A DNA stretch of 53,991 nucleotides from Candidatus Moranbacteria bacterium CG10_big_fil_rev_8_21_14_0_10_35_21 (GCA_002773095.1 PFCG01000029.1:1-53991); one strand, 5' to 3'. Positions 29,736-38,188 are shown, counted from the stretch's first letter. Made by a program: numbers and translations. Notes: generated by a model from the letters alone, not told the origin.

Positions 29736-29890
29736 TCTTCTTCCTCCATTTTATCATTATTGTCTTTTCCAAAACACAGTTCCATCAAATAATTTCGTCT
29801 TTTCCAAATTAAATATATGATAATGATATCCACAGCATATCCTAATGAACCGAAGATCAATAGAATAATAAATGCCGCAAACCCCGCCAA
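29732..29890 (-). CDS. Second half of a small membrane protein (frameshifted or re-initiated)
   Basis: A minus-strand frame ending at 29732 encodes a hydrophobic segment (LAGFAAFIILLIFGSLGYAV) and IIIIYLIWKRRNYLMELCFG, with a charged tail KDNNDKMEEEE. It has no ATG. A TTG (complement of 29888-29890) lies 5 bases past the stop of the upstream ORF and could allow re-initiation. Alternatively a single frameshift near 29900-29935 fuses it to that ORF into one membrane protein. Its TGA overlaps the ATG of the lipoprotein, as expected of coupled genes. The family is unknown. Confidence 0.4.
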   Translation of the reverse strand: MAGFAAFIILLIFGSLGYAVDIIIIYLIWKRRNYLMELCFGKDNNDKMEEEE

Positions 29891-29895
29891 TAAAG

Positions 29896-30036
29896 CTATT
29901 CCATCGCTATAAATCCAACCAACAGAGAGCCCTCTCCGCCTCCATGCCCGCTGTCAGACTGGTTTGCATTAACCACCACATAAAAATAAATGGTAAATCC
30001 GCAAACCAAACAAAAAATTATTTCATATATATCCAT
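29896..30036 (-). CDS. First half of a small membrane protein, 46 aa
   Basis: Minus-strand ATG (complement of 30034-30036) with a strong Shine-Dalgarno GGAGG 6-7 bases before it. The product begins MDIYEIIFCLVCGFTIYFYV, a single transmembrane helix, followed by a Gly/Ser-rich stretch (SDSGHGGGEGSLLVG) and an early stop. Removing the stop by a shift of reading frame would continue into the hydrophobic segment of the next ORF, so this is either an intact tiny protein or the front part of a broken gene. A perfect-consensus promoter sits 72 bases upstream. Confidence 0.45.
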   Translation of the reverse strand: MDIYEIIFCLVCGFTIYFYVVVNANQSDSGHGGGEGSLLVGFIAME

Positions 30037-30107
30037 TTTCAACCTCCAATAATATATTAACTATTTTGCCTTTATATAGCCTTGTTAAAAAACCACTCCG
30101 ATTGACT

Positions 30108-30136
30108 ATTATACACCTAAACAGACATTCTGTCAA
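30108..30136 (-). promoter_or_regulatory. Perfect-consensus promoter of the tiny leftward operon
   Basis: On the minus strand TTGACA (complement of 30131-30136), a 17-base spacer and TATAAT (complement of 30108-30113). Start near 30101; the first ATG is at 30036. Confidence 0.8.
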
Positions 30137-30151
30137 GACATCCATAATTCA

Positions 30152-30160
30152 TGCTATTAT
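30152..30160 (+). promoter_or_regulatory. Extended -10 promoter giving a leaderless cyclase-domain mRNA
   Basis: TGCTATTAT ends 6 bases before the ATG at 30167, the same geometry as at yraN. No good -35 is seen. Confidence 0.45.
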
Positions 30161-30166
30161 TACAAT

Positions 30167-30481
30167 ATGATTCCCTATAAATTTGCCTTCCTTATGGGTT
30201 CTTTATACTTTCTTAGTATTTGGCTTTTCCTTTTTTGGAGAGTCCCGCAGCATCGGAAAAATATGATATTTTTTGGCTTGTTACTTGCGGGACCGGCTAT
30301 GATAGGAGAATATTTGTGGTGGACAAAAGATTGGTGGCATCCTCAAACGATAACCGGCACGCGAGTTGGCATTGAAGATTTTATTGCATCCTTCACGCAT
30401 TTAACTATCCCTTCCTTCATTTATAAATATACCTTTGGTAAAACCTCAGATATGATTATGATTAAAAAAGGAATTTGCTAA
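30167..30481 (+). CDS. Lycopene-cyclase-domain (CarR/CrtYc-like) membrane protein
   Basis: 104 aa with about three transmembrane helices (residues 4-23, 31-47 and a weaker one after 65). The segment VGIEDFIASF carries the (P/G)IE(E/D) motif typical of the small lycopene cyclase domain of the CrtYc/CrtYd type. In actinobacteria two such halves form a heterodimeric carotenoid cyclase. The next gene supplies a second half and a UbiA-type prenyltransferase converges on it. No phytoene synthase or desaturase gene is present in the window, so the substrate is unknown. Confidence 0.7.
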   Translation: MIPYKFAFLMGSLYFLSIWLFLFWRVPQHRKNMIFFGLLLAGPAMIGEYLWWTKDWWHPQTITGTRVGIEDFIASFTHLTIPSFIYKYTFGKTSDMIMIKKGIC

Positions 30482-30488
30482 AAAAATA

Positions 30489-30926
30489 TTGATTAATTTA
30501 TTGAAAATTACTACTTCTTTATTTAGTTTATTTATAATAGGATTTTATATATTTAAATTAAATTCTTTTATAGCAACAGATTTAGCTCTTTTTTATGGAG
30601 GATTATATATTTTGTCTGTCAGAATGGATTTATTTAAAAGTATTTTTTGGACGTCTTTGATTTTTTTCTTAATTGCCCAGTTTATGTTTTTTTTAGGCAA
30701 TATTTTTTCTCCCGGCGTGGTTGAAGCGTTTTGGGATTTTTCAAATTTATCAGGATATAAAATTTTAGGCGCCCCGATTGAAGATTCGCTTTTTTATCTA
30801 TTATTAGGATTCCTCCTAGGAGGAATGTATGAATATTTATTTGATTTTAAAATTAAAGATTCTTCTGGAAATAGCTTAAAAAAAGATTTGGCTCTTGTTT
30901 ATTATTTTATAAAAAAACAATCTTAA
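30489..30926 (+). CDS. Second lycopene-cyclase-domain membrane protein
   Basis: 145 aa from a TTG at 30489, 7 bases after the preceding stop. About four transmembrane helices. The sequence LGAPIEDSLFYLLLGFLLGG contains the same PIE(D/E) motif as the first half, so the pair looks like the two subunits of a heterodimeric cyclase (CrtYc/Yd or CrtYe/Yf type). The charged tail KDSSGNSLKKDL follows the last helix. The 3' end overlaps the convergent UbiA-family gene by 20 bases. No ATG is available near the start. Confidence 0.7.
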   Translation: MINLLKITTSLFSLFIIGFYIFKLNSFIATDLALFYGGLYILSVRMDLFKSIFWTSLIFFLIAQFMFFLGNIFSPGVVEAFWDFSNLSGYKILGAPIEDSLFYLLLGFLLGGMYEYLFDFKIKDSSGNSLKKDLALVYYFIKKQS

Positions 30927-32538
30927 CCAAGATCAAGCCATAGATAGAAACTATACCGAAAATCGGCCAAAAAATATTTTTGGCTTTTATTTTTTTGCTG
31001 ATTACGGTTAAAAACGCCATTGCGCCAAAAATGATTGCCCACCAAAAAGCGTTCAGTTCATTGAGAATAAACACGCTCGCGACAAAGGAAGCAAAAACCC
31101 CGGAGCCAATAATCAATCGGCCTTTTTCTTCACCAAAAATTACCGGAATGGTATATATTCCATCCATCCGATCACCCTCTATATCTTTGAGATCCTTGAT
31201 GGGCAACGAGAAAGTCAAAACCACCAAAAAAAGAATTGGAATTCGCATTGGCAGAAGTGCTAAATTTGCGTCTCCGGAGGCTAAGCAAAATCCGATAATC
31301 ATAACAATAACGGATGCAACAGCGCTGAAAAAAGTTGCCACTACCGGAAATTTTTTCAAGCGATAGGGAGCGGCTAAATAGGTCCAGGCAATAAACTGAT
31401 AAATGAAAATCATTGCCATAAATTTCACTCCAACCACCAACCCGCCCAAAAGTGAAAGCGCAAAAAAAATAATTCCCATATTCAAATATTCTCTTTCCGA
31501 AAAAATTCCTTTTTGCAGCGGTCTTCCATTATTGGAAATTTGATCAATTTTAAAGTCATATATATCATTCACAACTACCGAAGTGAGCCACGCCAGCCAT
31601 ACTGCGACAATAAGATCCAAAAGGGCAAAAAAAGAAAAGACATTCAGTCTCAGACTTTCAGGATAATACCAAAATCCCATACCCAATCCGACAATCAGAA
31701 GTCCTGCGTGATAACCCAACTGAGGAATTCTTGCATTTTTTGCCATAGCCAAAATTTTTTCCCGGCTTCCAAGAAAAAACAAAACCAAAAATATTAGCAA
31801 TAAAAGAGGATAATAGACTAAATTCAAATGATAGGATAGGGCATATTTCAAATCGGAAAAAACGACTCCGAAAAGATTGCCCGGAGTTCCAATCAGCTGG
31901 ATAGCGTCAAAATCCTGCAATGTTGAGAGTTTTTTGGATTTCTCTATCAAATAATACCCATAAGTGAACCAGGAGGGAAAGCTGCCCATCAAAAATATCG
32001 CTAAATATACAAAAAAAGCGCTGAAAAAAGCCTTGAATAGGCTTTTTGAGAGTAAATATACTACCAAAAAGGAGGCCGAGACTCCGAGAATAAAAGTAAT
32101 TTTGGTGCCAAAATAAACAATCCCCGATGGCAAATTTCCAAATATAGTGTAAAAATAGCCCCACAGAGCCTTAATATCGCCTAAAATATAAAAACTCCAA
32201 TAAACCGACCCTCCGGTTTTCACCATATCTATAATGGGTGGCAAAATAACCATCCAAAGGCCCCAGAAAACCAAATTTTTCAGTTTTTGCGGTTTCAAAT
32301 GCAGAAAAAAGCTTAAGATAAGCCAAACCATCGCTATAGTAAGCGCAAAAAAGAAAAAATTGCTCAAATATTCCACTATTCCTTCCTCGTTAGACAAGGT
32401 CTTGCCCACAAACACTTGTTCCAGAAAGGAACGAAAAACTATCATGCCGGCAAAGCCAAAAAAAATATCCAAAATGCCAATTTCCTTTTCCAAAAATTTT
32501 TGCAACAAATTTTGAGCCTTTTCCAATATCTTTTTCAT
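30907..32538 (-). CDS. UbiA-family prenyltransferase with a large extra N-terminal membrane domain
   Basis: 543 aa integral membrane protein. The C-terminal half (about residues 285-543) is UbiA-like: NDIYDFKIDQ (324-333) gives the first Asp-rich motif and KDLKDIEGDR (448-457) the second, which bind the prenyl diphosphate through Mg. The N-terminal about 280 residues contain around six further helices of no recognised family. UbiA enzymes attach prenyl chains to quinone, haem, lipid or carotenoid acceptors. In C50 carotenoid pathways a UbiA-type lycopene elongase partners two CrtYe/Yf-type halves, exactly the trio seen here, though convergent rather than cotranscribed. Confidence 0.85.
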   Translation of the reverse strand: MKKILEKAQNLLQKFLEKEIGILDIFFGFAGMIVFRSFLEQVFVGKTLSNEEGIVEYLSNFFFFALTIAMVWLILSFFLHLKPQKLKNLVFWGLWMVILPPIIDMVKTGGSVYWSFYILGDIKALWGYFYTIFGNLPSGIVYFGTKITFILGVSASFLVVYLLSKSLFKAFFSAFFVYLAIFLMGSFPSWFTYGYYLIEKSKKLSTLQDFDAIQLIGTPGNLFGVVFSDLKYALSYHLNLVYYPLLLLIFLVLFFLGSREKILAMAKNARIPQLGYHAGLLIVGLGMGFWYYPESLRLNVFSFFALLDLIVAVWLAWLTSVVVNDIYDFKIDQISNNGRPLQKGIFSEREYLNMGIIFFALSLLGGLVVGVKFMAMIFIYQFIAWTYLAAPYRLKKFPVVATFFSAVASVIVMIIGFCLASGDANLALLPMRIPILFLVVLTFSLPIKDLKDIEGDRMDGIYTIPVIFGEEKGRLIIGSGVFASFVASVFILNELNAFWWAIIFGAMAFLTVISKKIKAKNIFWPIFGIVSIYGLILVKIVFL

Positions 32539-32599
32539 AGCTTAAATTTAACAGTCTCCTTCCTTTTAGGCAAATAAAAGTAATCCACATGCATTTCTT

Positions 32600-32627
32600 T
32601 TGGAAAAAACTTTTTTTGTGGTATAAT
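32600..32627 (+). promoter_or_regulatory. Promoter at the head of the secretion/pilus cluster
   Basis: TTGGAA (32600-32605), a 16-base spacer and TATAAT (32622-32627) with TGG just before (extended -10). Transcription would begin near 32634, about 6 bases before the ATG at 32640. This decides that start over the upstream ATG at 32589, which the promoter would exclude from the mRNA. Confidence 0.7.
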
Positions 32628-32639
32628 TTTGTCAAGATA

Positions 32640-33713
32640 ATGAAAGAAAAAAATATAAAATTATCTTTATTGATTTTGCTCGGGCTGATTATCATCAGTT
32701 TTGCATTTTTGTCGGTCGCTCAAGAAAATTCCACCACGCAAAATAATATTTTTTTGGATTCAGACCAGGACGGACTTTCTGATGCGGAAGAAAAAGTCTA
32801 TGGAACCGATGCGCAAAATCCCGACACCGATCGCGACGGATATTCTGATGGCGCAGAAGTGAATGGAGGATACAATCCGCTAATTCCTTCTCCCGGAGAT
32901 AAACTCACTGAAAATATTTCAAAAAAAACAACTCCTGTTGATTCTTCCGCCACAACCACTGCGACAGCTGCGCCTGATGAAGAAAATCTCACCAAAAAAG
33001 TGGCTCAAAAAATCGCCGATCTCAATCTTGAAAATCAGGATGTTTCCATCGCTGAAATTACTTCGTTGGTGCAAGATTCCATTTCCACCACTTTGACTGA
33101 CAATGACCTTCCGGAAATAAATGTCAAAGATATAAAAATAAAAAAACAGAACTATGATAATCTTTCCGCGCAATCTTCCAAGGACAAAAGACAAGAAGAC
33201 TTTTCCAAATATATGGCCGCTGTTTTCTATATTTTTTCCAGCAATTCTCCGGAACCCATCACCTCAACCAAGGACATAACTGCAACTCTTACTTCTACTG
33301 CTGAAAAAATAGTTTTTGCCCTTTCCAGCCGCGATGCATCTTCACTCAATGATTTGCAAGAAAGCGGAAAAAAAATAAAAGATCAGTTAATGGAAGTGGA
33401 AGTGCCGGAAGATCTGGTTGAACTGCACATCAAAGCTTTGCGCTTTGCCAATTATTCCATCTCCTTGAAGGATTATGTAACCGCCAACAGTGCCGATCCT
33501 CTATCTGATATTGCCAATTTATCAAAAATAAACGCCTTCGTAGAATCTCTGATTAATTTTGCCACTGAAGCTGAAAACAAAATCACAGAATATGGTTTTA
33601 AATATGACAAAACTTTTCAAGAGAACGCATCCACTCTTGGACTGCCTGATTTGACACCTCTGTTGACTCCGACTGAGCCATCCACGTCCGAAACAGCAAC
33701 CACCACTCAATAA
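32640..33713 (+). CDS. Secreted protein with thrombospondin type-3-like calcium repeats
   Basis: 357 aa from the ATG at 32640. A signal peptide or anchor (NIKLSLLILLGLIIISFAFL) is followed by two acidic calcium-binding repeats, DSDQDGLSDAEEKVYGTD and PDTDRDGYSDGAEVNGG (about residues 39-75). A Ser/Thr/Lys linker and a mostly helical C-terminal region come next, ending in a Pro/Ser/Thr tail. Such repeats are common on surface or matrix proteins of Gram-negative and Patescibacterial cells. It is the first gene of the rightward cluster leading into the type IV secretion genes, 4 bases before the next ATG. Proline codons are mainly CCG/CCC, unlike the next gene. Confidence 0.75.
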   Translation: MKEKNIKLSLLILLGLIIISFAFLSVAQENSTTQNNIFLDSDQDGLSDAEEKVYGTDAQNPDTDRDGYSDGAEVNGGYNPLIPSPGDKLTENISKKTTPVDSSATTTATAAPDEENLTKKVAQKIADLNLENQDVSIAEITSLVQDSISTTLTDNDLPEINVKDIKIKKQNYDNLSAQSSKDKRQEDFSKYMAAVFYIFSSNSPEPITSTKDITATLTSTAEKIVFALSSRDASSLNDLQESGKKIKDQLMEVEVPEDLVELHIKALRFANYSISLKDYVTANSADPLSDIANLSKINAFVESLINFATEAENKITEYGFKYDKTFQENASTLGLPDLTPLLTPTEPSTSETATTTQ

Positions 33714-33717
33714 AAAT

Positions 33718-34809
33718 ATGTTTTTGAATAGAAACAAAAAATCAAAAAAATATATTTTGAGCAAAAAAGTTTTTTTGTTTTGTTTTATTTTTACGCTTTT
33801 ATTTTCTTTCAACACTCCCAGGACTTCGGCCGCTCTATGGCCGACGATAGATCCAATTATCAGAACTGCGTTGGACAAGGTGTTTAATATGGTTATGGGT
33901 ATGATTATGGGAACCTTAAAAAAAGTAGCTGTTACTTCTCTGAATAAGGAAGTCGGCAATTTAGTTGGAGGAGCTTCTTCTCAAGCCGCTATGTTTATCA
34001 CCGACTATAAGGATTTTTTAGAAGTCAAACCAGAACAAAAAGCTAAAGTTTATATGAATGACTATTTGAGCCAAGTTACCAAAGGAAAGGGTTCTCTTTC
34101 TGGATATATTCCCAATAACAGCTCCTCTGGTTTAGCTTCTGCTAACTACGAAGGAGTGGGTGATGGCTCTTTTGCTTATGGAATAGCTAAGGAAAATCCG
34201 GCTTATGGCAGAATGATTCAAGCCGCTAACGCTAGTGGGATAAGTTTAAGTGCTAGTTCTGGTGGCAATTATATTAATACTTTAGTTCAAGGTGCCAAAA
34301 ATATAACCAGTGAAATAAAAACACCAGAAGTCACTTATCATGGCAATCCATCTCAAATGTTTGTTCAAGGAAATTTTAAAAATATGAGTCTTTATCTTTC
34401 CGGTATTAATAATCCTTTTGCTTTTAATTTAAATGCTGAACAAGAATTTCAAAAAACATTAAGCCAGGAGGTAGAAAAAGCTAAAACTATGGCCACAGCC
34501 GGAGCAGGATTTATAGGCAATGTAGCTAATGGAAAAGTCTTGACACCAGGATCAATTGTCAAGGAGAGCGTGGCTAACGCACAAGATTTAGGCAATAAAA
34601 TTATTGCTGGATCCACTAAACTTCCTGAGGTGCTAACTGCTGTCGTTTCTCAAATAATAACCCAGTCTATCCAACAAGGAATTGGAAACATTCAGGCCAA
34701 TATTAATAAAGAAATTAACGGAGTTCAGGTTCGAGCCCAAGCTGAAACCAATACTCAAGTCGAACAGGTTGGGCCTGCAGCCTTGTATTCGAAATTTAAA
34801 TCAAGATAA
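33718..34809 (+). CDS. Exported protein of the type IV secretion cluster (VirB5-like position)
   Basis: 363 aa. A basic N-terminus and a hydrophobic signal (VFLFCFIFTLLFSFN, about residues 22-36) ending in TSA-AL suggest export. The mature protein is rich in Asn, Ser, Ala and Gly with a long amphipathic helix near the C-terminus (GKVLTPGSIVKESVANAQ onwards). No family is certain. Its size, export signal and location just before a VirB6-like gene suggest a VirB5-type minor pilin or a periplasmic component; that is positional inference. Confidence 0.6.
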   Translation: MFLNRNKKSKKYILSKKVFLFCFIFTLLFSFNTPRTSAALWPTIDPIIRTALDKVFNMVMGMIMGTLKKVAVTSLNKEVGNLVGGASSQAAMFITDYKDFLEVKPEQKAKVYMNDYLSQVTKGKGSLSGYIPNNSSSGLASANYEGVGDGSFAYGIAKENPAYGRMIQAANASGISLSASSGGNYINTLVQGAKNITSEIKTPEVTYHGNPSQMFVQGNFKNMSLYLSGINNPFAFNLNAEQEFQKTLSQEVEKAKTMATAGAGFIGNVANGKVLTPGSIVKESVANAQDLGNKIIAGSTKLPEVLTAVVSQIITQSIQQGIGNIQANINKEINGVQVRAQAETNTQVEQVGPAALYSKFKSR

Positions 34810-34818
34810 AACAACTCT

Positions 34819-36723
34819 GTGTTGAATCAAAAAATAAAAAATAGAAAGTTTTTATTTCGATTGTTAATTGCTGTTTTGTTGTTCGTTGTTTTTTTTGGAC
34901 CCTTGTATATTTTTGAAACAAAAACTGCAAGGGCAGCTAGTGATGAAGATAATGAACGCTGGAGCAAACTAAGTGTTAAGGATCGGGAATATTGTGAAAA
35001 AGCGGATGCCGCAACAATGAAAGACAAGGATGAAATAGAAAAGTTCATAGGAATTTGCTATGACATTCATATTGCTTATTCAGGCGGTCCAATGCCTGCG
35101 GTTGGAGTAATTCATACAGAATCTGATAACGGTGCTTGTTCTATTGGTCAGTGGGCCTCCTCCAATTGGTTTAAGTGCTCTTTATTGATGATTTTATCTT
35201 TTGAAGGAGTTCTTTTGGCCTTTGCAGCTTCTCTTTTCAGCTGGATAGTAGATGCTCAAAATATAAAACATATTTTGGGCTCCAGTGATGGAACTCTTTA
35301 TGAATTATGGAAGATAGTCAGAGATTTTCTCAATATTTCTTTTATTTTGGTTCTACTTCTTTCGGCTTTTTCCACTATTTTTAGGGTGGAAAAATATAAT
35401 TACAAAAAAATATTAATTACATTAATACTAATGGCTCTTTTGGTTAATTTTAGTTTTTCTATAACCAGAGCTATCATTGATTTTTCTAATCTGCTTATGT
35501 ATACCATTATCGGAAATTTTTTACAGGGAGACTATTCTAACGGAAACTTTTTAGGCACCATTTCTGACGCCTCCGGGCTACAAGCTGTTCTCAACCCTAA
35601 AATTGATGTATCTACTACCTATCTATTTTCATTGATTGTATTTGTTTTTATTTTTGCTATCACTCTTTTGGCTGTCGCAGTTCTTTTGTTAATTAGAATG
35701 ATAGCTTTGGCTATTTTAATTATTTTTTCTCCGCTAGGGTTTATCGGCAAAATATTGCCTGACACCAACAATTATGCCGATAAATGGTGGTCCAGTTTAT
35801 TTCAATATGCTTTTTTTGGCCCCATTATGATGTTCATGTTATATATAACTATCCAAATAACCTCCGCTTTAGGCGGTTCCAAAATAGATATAGCAGCGGT
35901 GGCTAATCAAAACTACACTTCACCCTCGGTTATTGCTAACCTTGTTTATTTCTCCATTCCAATTGTTTTGCTTTGGATGGGTATGGGAGTGGCTAATTCA
36001 ATGAGTATTGCCGGTGCCGGCGCCGTAATGGATCGAGCTAAAAAAGCTATATCTAGCACTGGTAAAGGAGCTGCTAAACTGCCTTGGCGAGGCATCAAGG
36101 CAACTGGTATTCCTGGTGGAATAAAACAAGCTTGGAGCAAACGAGTAACATTACCTCTTGATAGAGCTCGCCAACAGAGAGAATCTTTTGTGGCTGGACA
36201 TCTTGGAGACAAGAGCGCTGCAGAAAGAACTATGATGACTCGAGCCTCTCAATATGGAAAAGATGGTGAAACAGAGGAGGATTTGAAAAAATGGGCAACT
36301 AATGGCGATGCAGCCGCTGCTCTTGCTTTAGCGAATCAGAAAAAAATGGATCCTAAAACCTTTGCTAAATCAATGAGTAACATAAAAGATGTAAAAAGTC
36401 GAGAGGTTATTTTGAAGAAAGTGAGCGAAACAAGAATGGATATTACACTTGACTATAAGTTAGCTATGGATGATGCAAAGGCCACGAATGATCCAACTAA
36501 GAAGGGTTGGGCAAATAAAGATGCTGTAGCTAAAGATGAATATGGACAGTTAACTGCTGAAGAATGGTCTAAACAAGAAAAATTAAATGAACAATTTGCA
36601 TCACCTGTTGTTGAAAAAGCAGCTAAAAAGGCTTTTGGAGATCTTCACGATGTTGCTAAAACAGAAGCCCTTAAAAGGATGAATGGGGCAAATTCAAAAG
36701 CAATCACAACCCAAACCCCATAA
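34819..36723 (+). CDS. VirB6/TrbL-like polytopic membrane protein
   Basis: 634 aa from a GTG at 34819. An N-terminal anchor (FRLLIAVLLFVVFFGPLYIF) is followed by an outer segment with Cys residues, then about six transmembrane helices in the middle (for example TTYLFSLIVFVFIFAITLLA and MIALAILIIFSPLGFIGKIL). The long charged cytoplasmic-looking C-terminus (about 400-634) is rich in Lys, Ala and Asp. The helix packing and the LLIRMIALAILIIFSPLGF stretch are typical of VirB6/TrbL, the inner-membrane channel component of type IV secretion. PrgI and VirB4 genes follow. Confidence 0.75.
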   Translation: MLNQKIKNRKFLFRLLIAVLLFVVFFGPLYIFETKTARAASDEDNERWSKLSVKDREYCEKADAATMKDKDEIEKFIGICYDIHIAYSGGPMPAVGVIHTESDNGACSIGQWASSNWFKCSLLMILSFEGVLLAFAASLFSWIVDAQNIKHILGSSDGTLYELWKIVRDFLNISFILVLLLSAFSTIFRVEKYNYKKILITLILMALLVNFSFSITRAIIDFSNLLMYTIIGNFLQGDYSNGNFLGTISDASGLQAVLNPKIDVSTTYLFSLIVFVFIFAITLLAVAVLLLIRMIALAILIIFSPLGFIGKILPDTNNYADKWWSSLFQYAFFGPIMMFMLYITIQITSALGGSKIDIAAVANQNYTSPSVIANLVYFSIPIVLLWMGMGVANSMSIAGAGAVMDRAKKAISSTGKGAAKLPWRGIKATGIPGGIKQAWSKRVTLPLDRARQQRESFVAGHLGDKSAAERTMMTRASQYGKDGETEEDLKKWATNGDAAAALALANQKKMDPKTFAKSMSNIKDVKSREVILKKVSETRMDITLDYKLAMDDAKATNDPTKKGWANKDAVAKDEYGQLTAEEWSKQEKLNEQFASPVVEKAAKKAFGDLHDVAKTEALKRMNGANSKAITTQTP

Positions 36724-36736
36724 TACAATTAATTTT

Positions 36737-37711
36737 ATGAAAGAAAAAAGATTTGCATCATATAGTGAAGAGTTTCAATTAATGGCCAATACATTGCCAA
36801 TGCTGGTTTCAGTTACGAAAAATCCAACCGATGAAACTGATGATCAGTTTATTTCAACCCATGACCGTTTCATCGCTTTAGATGATATTTCCAAAGATAA
36901 AATGGTTGCTCCAAAAACAGCCACTATTATTCAAGCCATAGGAAAAACTTACAACCTAAACTTGATTCAGATGTCTGATATTGCTCGTGCAATAAGAAAT
37001 TTCTATTTTGGTGAGCTAACCATAGAGAATTTACCATCAATTTTAGCTAAAGAATTTCCCATTGAACTAGAAAAGGCTAACGAAATTTCAAAAGCAATAA
37101 TTGAAAAAATAATCAATGATGATTCTCAGGAACAAGCCTATCAAGCTAGTTTGGAAAATATTATATTGCCTACAGCTTTGAAGCATTACCCTGGATTAGG
37201 TGAACAATTGATTACTTCAGAGAAAATAACTCTTAAAAGTTTTCCAGAACCCGTGCGTCCTTCCATTAAAAACTGGTTAGCCGATTATACTTTTACTTTA
37301 GGCTATAATTCGCACAGCTCTATTGAAAGAGGCAATTATATTTTCCAAAATCAAAATACAAAAAATCTTTCTTCCCAAGATCGTCAAAAATTATCTTATA
37401 TTCTCAAAGCCTACGATGAAGGTTCGCAGATTACCATAGATAAAAATTCCAAAACAGTAGTTTTTGAAAAAACGCCTAGCGTCAGAGAACAATTTTTACA
37501 GAAAAATAACCGAAATAATCCAACCAGCGAACCGATTCAAAAAATTGAAAGACCGGTTCAAAAAATTAGTTTCTCATCTCCTCAAAGAATGTCCTATGAA
37601 AAACCTCGCTCTCAGAATTACCGTCAGCCGACCCCCTTACCTAAAACCGAAACTCCTTCTATTAAAAGACCAGCTGGAAAAAATATTATAAATCTGCGAG
37701 ATGATTTTTAA
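36737..37711 (+). CDS. Soluble protein of the secretion cluster, 324 aa
   Basis: Family not recognised. The ATG at 36737 is chosen because a longer frame from 36683 runs into the end of the VirB6-like gene. There are no transmembrane helices. Residues 1-220 look helical (KTATIIQAIGKTYNLNLIQMSDIARAIRNFYFG); the C-terminal 90 residues are low-complexity, rich in Pro, Arg, Lys and Ser, ending in NIINLRDDF. It lies 13 bases after the VirB6-like gene and 55 bases before the PrgI gene, so it is likely a cytoplasmic part of the same machinery. Confidence 0.65.
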   Translation: MKEKRFASYSEEFQLMANTLPMLVSVTKNPTDETDDQFISTHDRFIALDDISKDKMVAPKTATIIQAIGKTYNLNLIQMSDIARAIRNFYFGELTIENLPSILAKEFPIELEKANEISKAIIEKIINDDSQEQAYQASLENIILPTALKHYPGLGEQLITSEKITLKSFPEPVRPSIKNWLADYTFTLGYNSHSSIERGNYIFQNQNTKNLSSQDRQKLSYILKAYDEGSQITIDKNSKTVVFEKTPSVREQFLQKNNRNNPTSEPIQKIERPVQKISFSSPQRMSYEKPRSQNYRQPTPLPKTETPSIKRPAGKNIINLRDDF

Positions 37712-37730
37712 ATCAAATATTACTAATGAC

Positions 37731-37758
37731 TAGAAATTAGTAATTAGAAATTAGTAAT
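37731..37758. repeat. Tandem 14-bp repeat before the PrgI gene
   Basis: TAGAAATTAGTAAT is repeated exactly (37731-37744 and 37745-37758). An inverted partial copy (ATTACTAAT) lies just upstream. These are the kind of low-complexity words seen in other gaps of this window. Confidence 0.6.
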
Positions 37759-37766
37759 TTTAGCTT

Positions 37767-38168
37767 ATGCTATTTAATATCCCTCAATTTATTGATAAAG
37801 AAGATAAAATAGTTGGCCCCTTAACCGCCAAACAGCTTGGTTGGATGTTTGGAGGAGGAACCACACTATTAGTTCTCTGGAATATTCTAGATATGTCTGC
37901 TTTTATTGTCGCTTCCGTTTTTGTGGCAGCTATTTTTGGAGCTTTAGCTTTTTACCGTCCCAACGGACAACCCTTGATTGCTTTTATTTTCTCCGCTATG
38001 CGTTTTCTTTTCCGCCCCAAGATGTATCTCTGGAAAAGAATTCCGGAAACTGCTAAAATGAAAAGAACTGTGAAGAAAGATCGAGGGAAAAAAATTGAAA
38101 AATCATTCAGTGAAAAAAATGCCCAAGAAATTTCCAAAATATTGGATACTCAAGGAAGGCACAATTAA
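37767..38168 (+). CDS. PrgI-family (VirB3-like) membrane protein
   Basis: 133 aa. The N-terminus FNIPQFIDKEDKIVGPLTAKQ is typical of PrgI, followed by two close transmembrane helices (about residues 24-65) and a basic tail (LFRPKMYLWKRIPE) that continues into Lys-rich sequence. PrgI occupies the VirB3 position in Gram-positive-like and Patescibacterial type IV systems and is always next to the VirB4 ATPase gene, as here (21 bases upstream of the VirB4 N-domain gene). Confidence 0.85.
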   Translation: MLFNIPQFIDKEDKIVGPLTAKQLGWMFGGGTTLLVLWNILDMSAFIVASVFVAAIFGALAFYRPNGQPLIAFIFSAMRFLFRPKMYLWKRIPETAKMKRTVKKDRGKKIEKSFSEKNAQEISKILDTQGRHN

Positions 38169-38188
38169 TTTCTTCAAACCAGCATTTT

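Noticed and set aside
29872-30060. Rightward 62-aa ORF in the gap after ksgA
   Set aside because: It has no ribosome-binding site or family features, and the opposite strand carries a perfect promoter and ORFs with strong Shine-Dalgarno sequences.
32589-32639. Upstream ATG at 32589 as start of the calcium-repeat protein
   Set aside because: A promoter with an extended -10 lies between it and the ATG at 32640, and the signal peptide begins at the latter.
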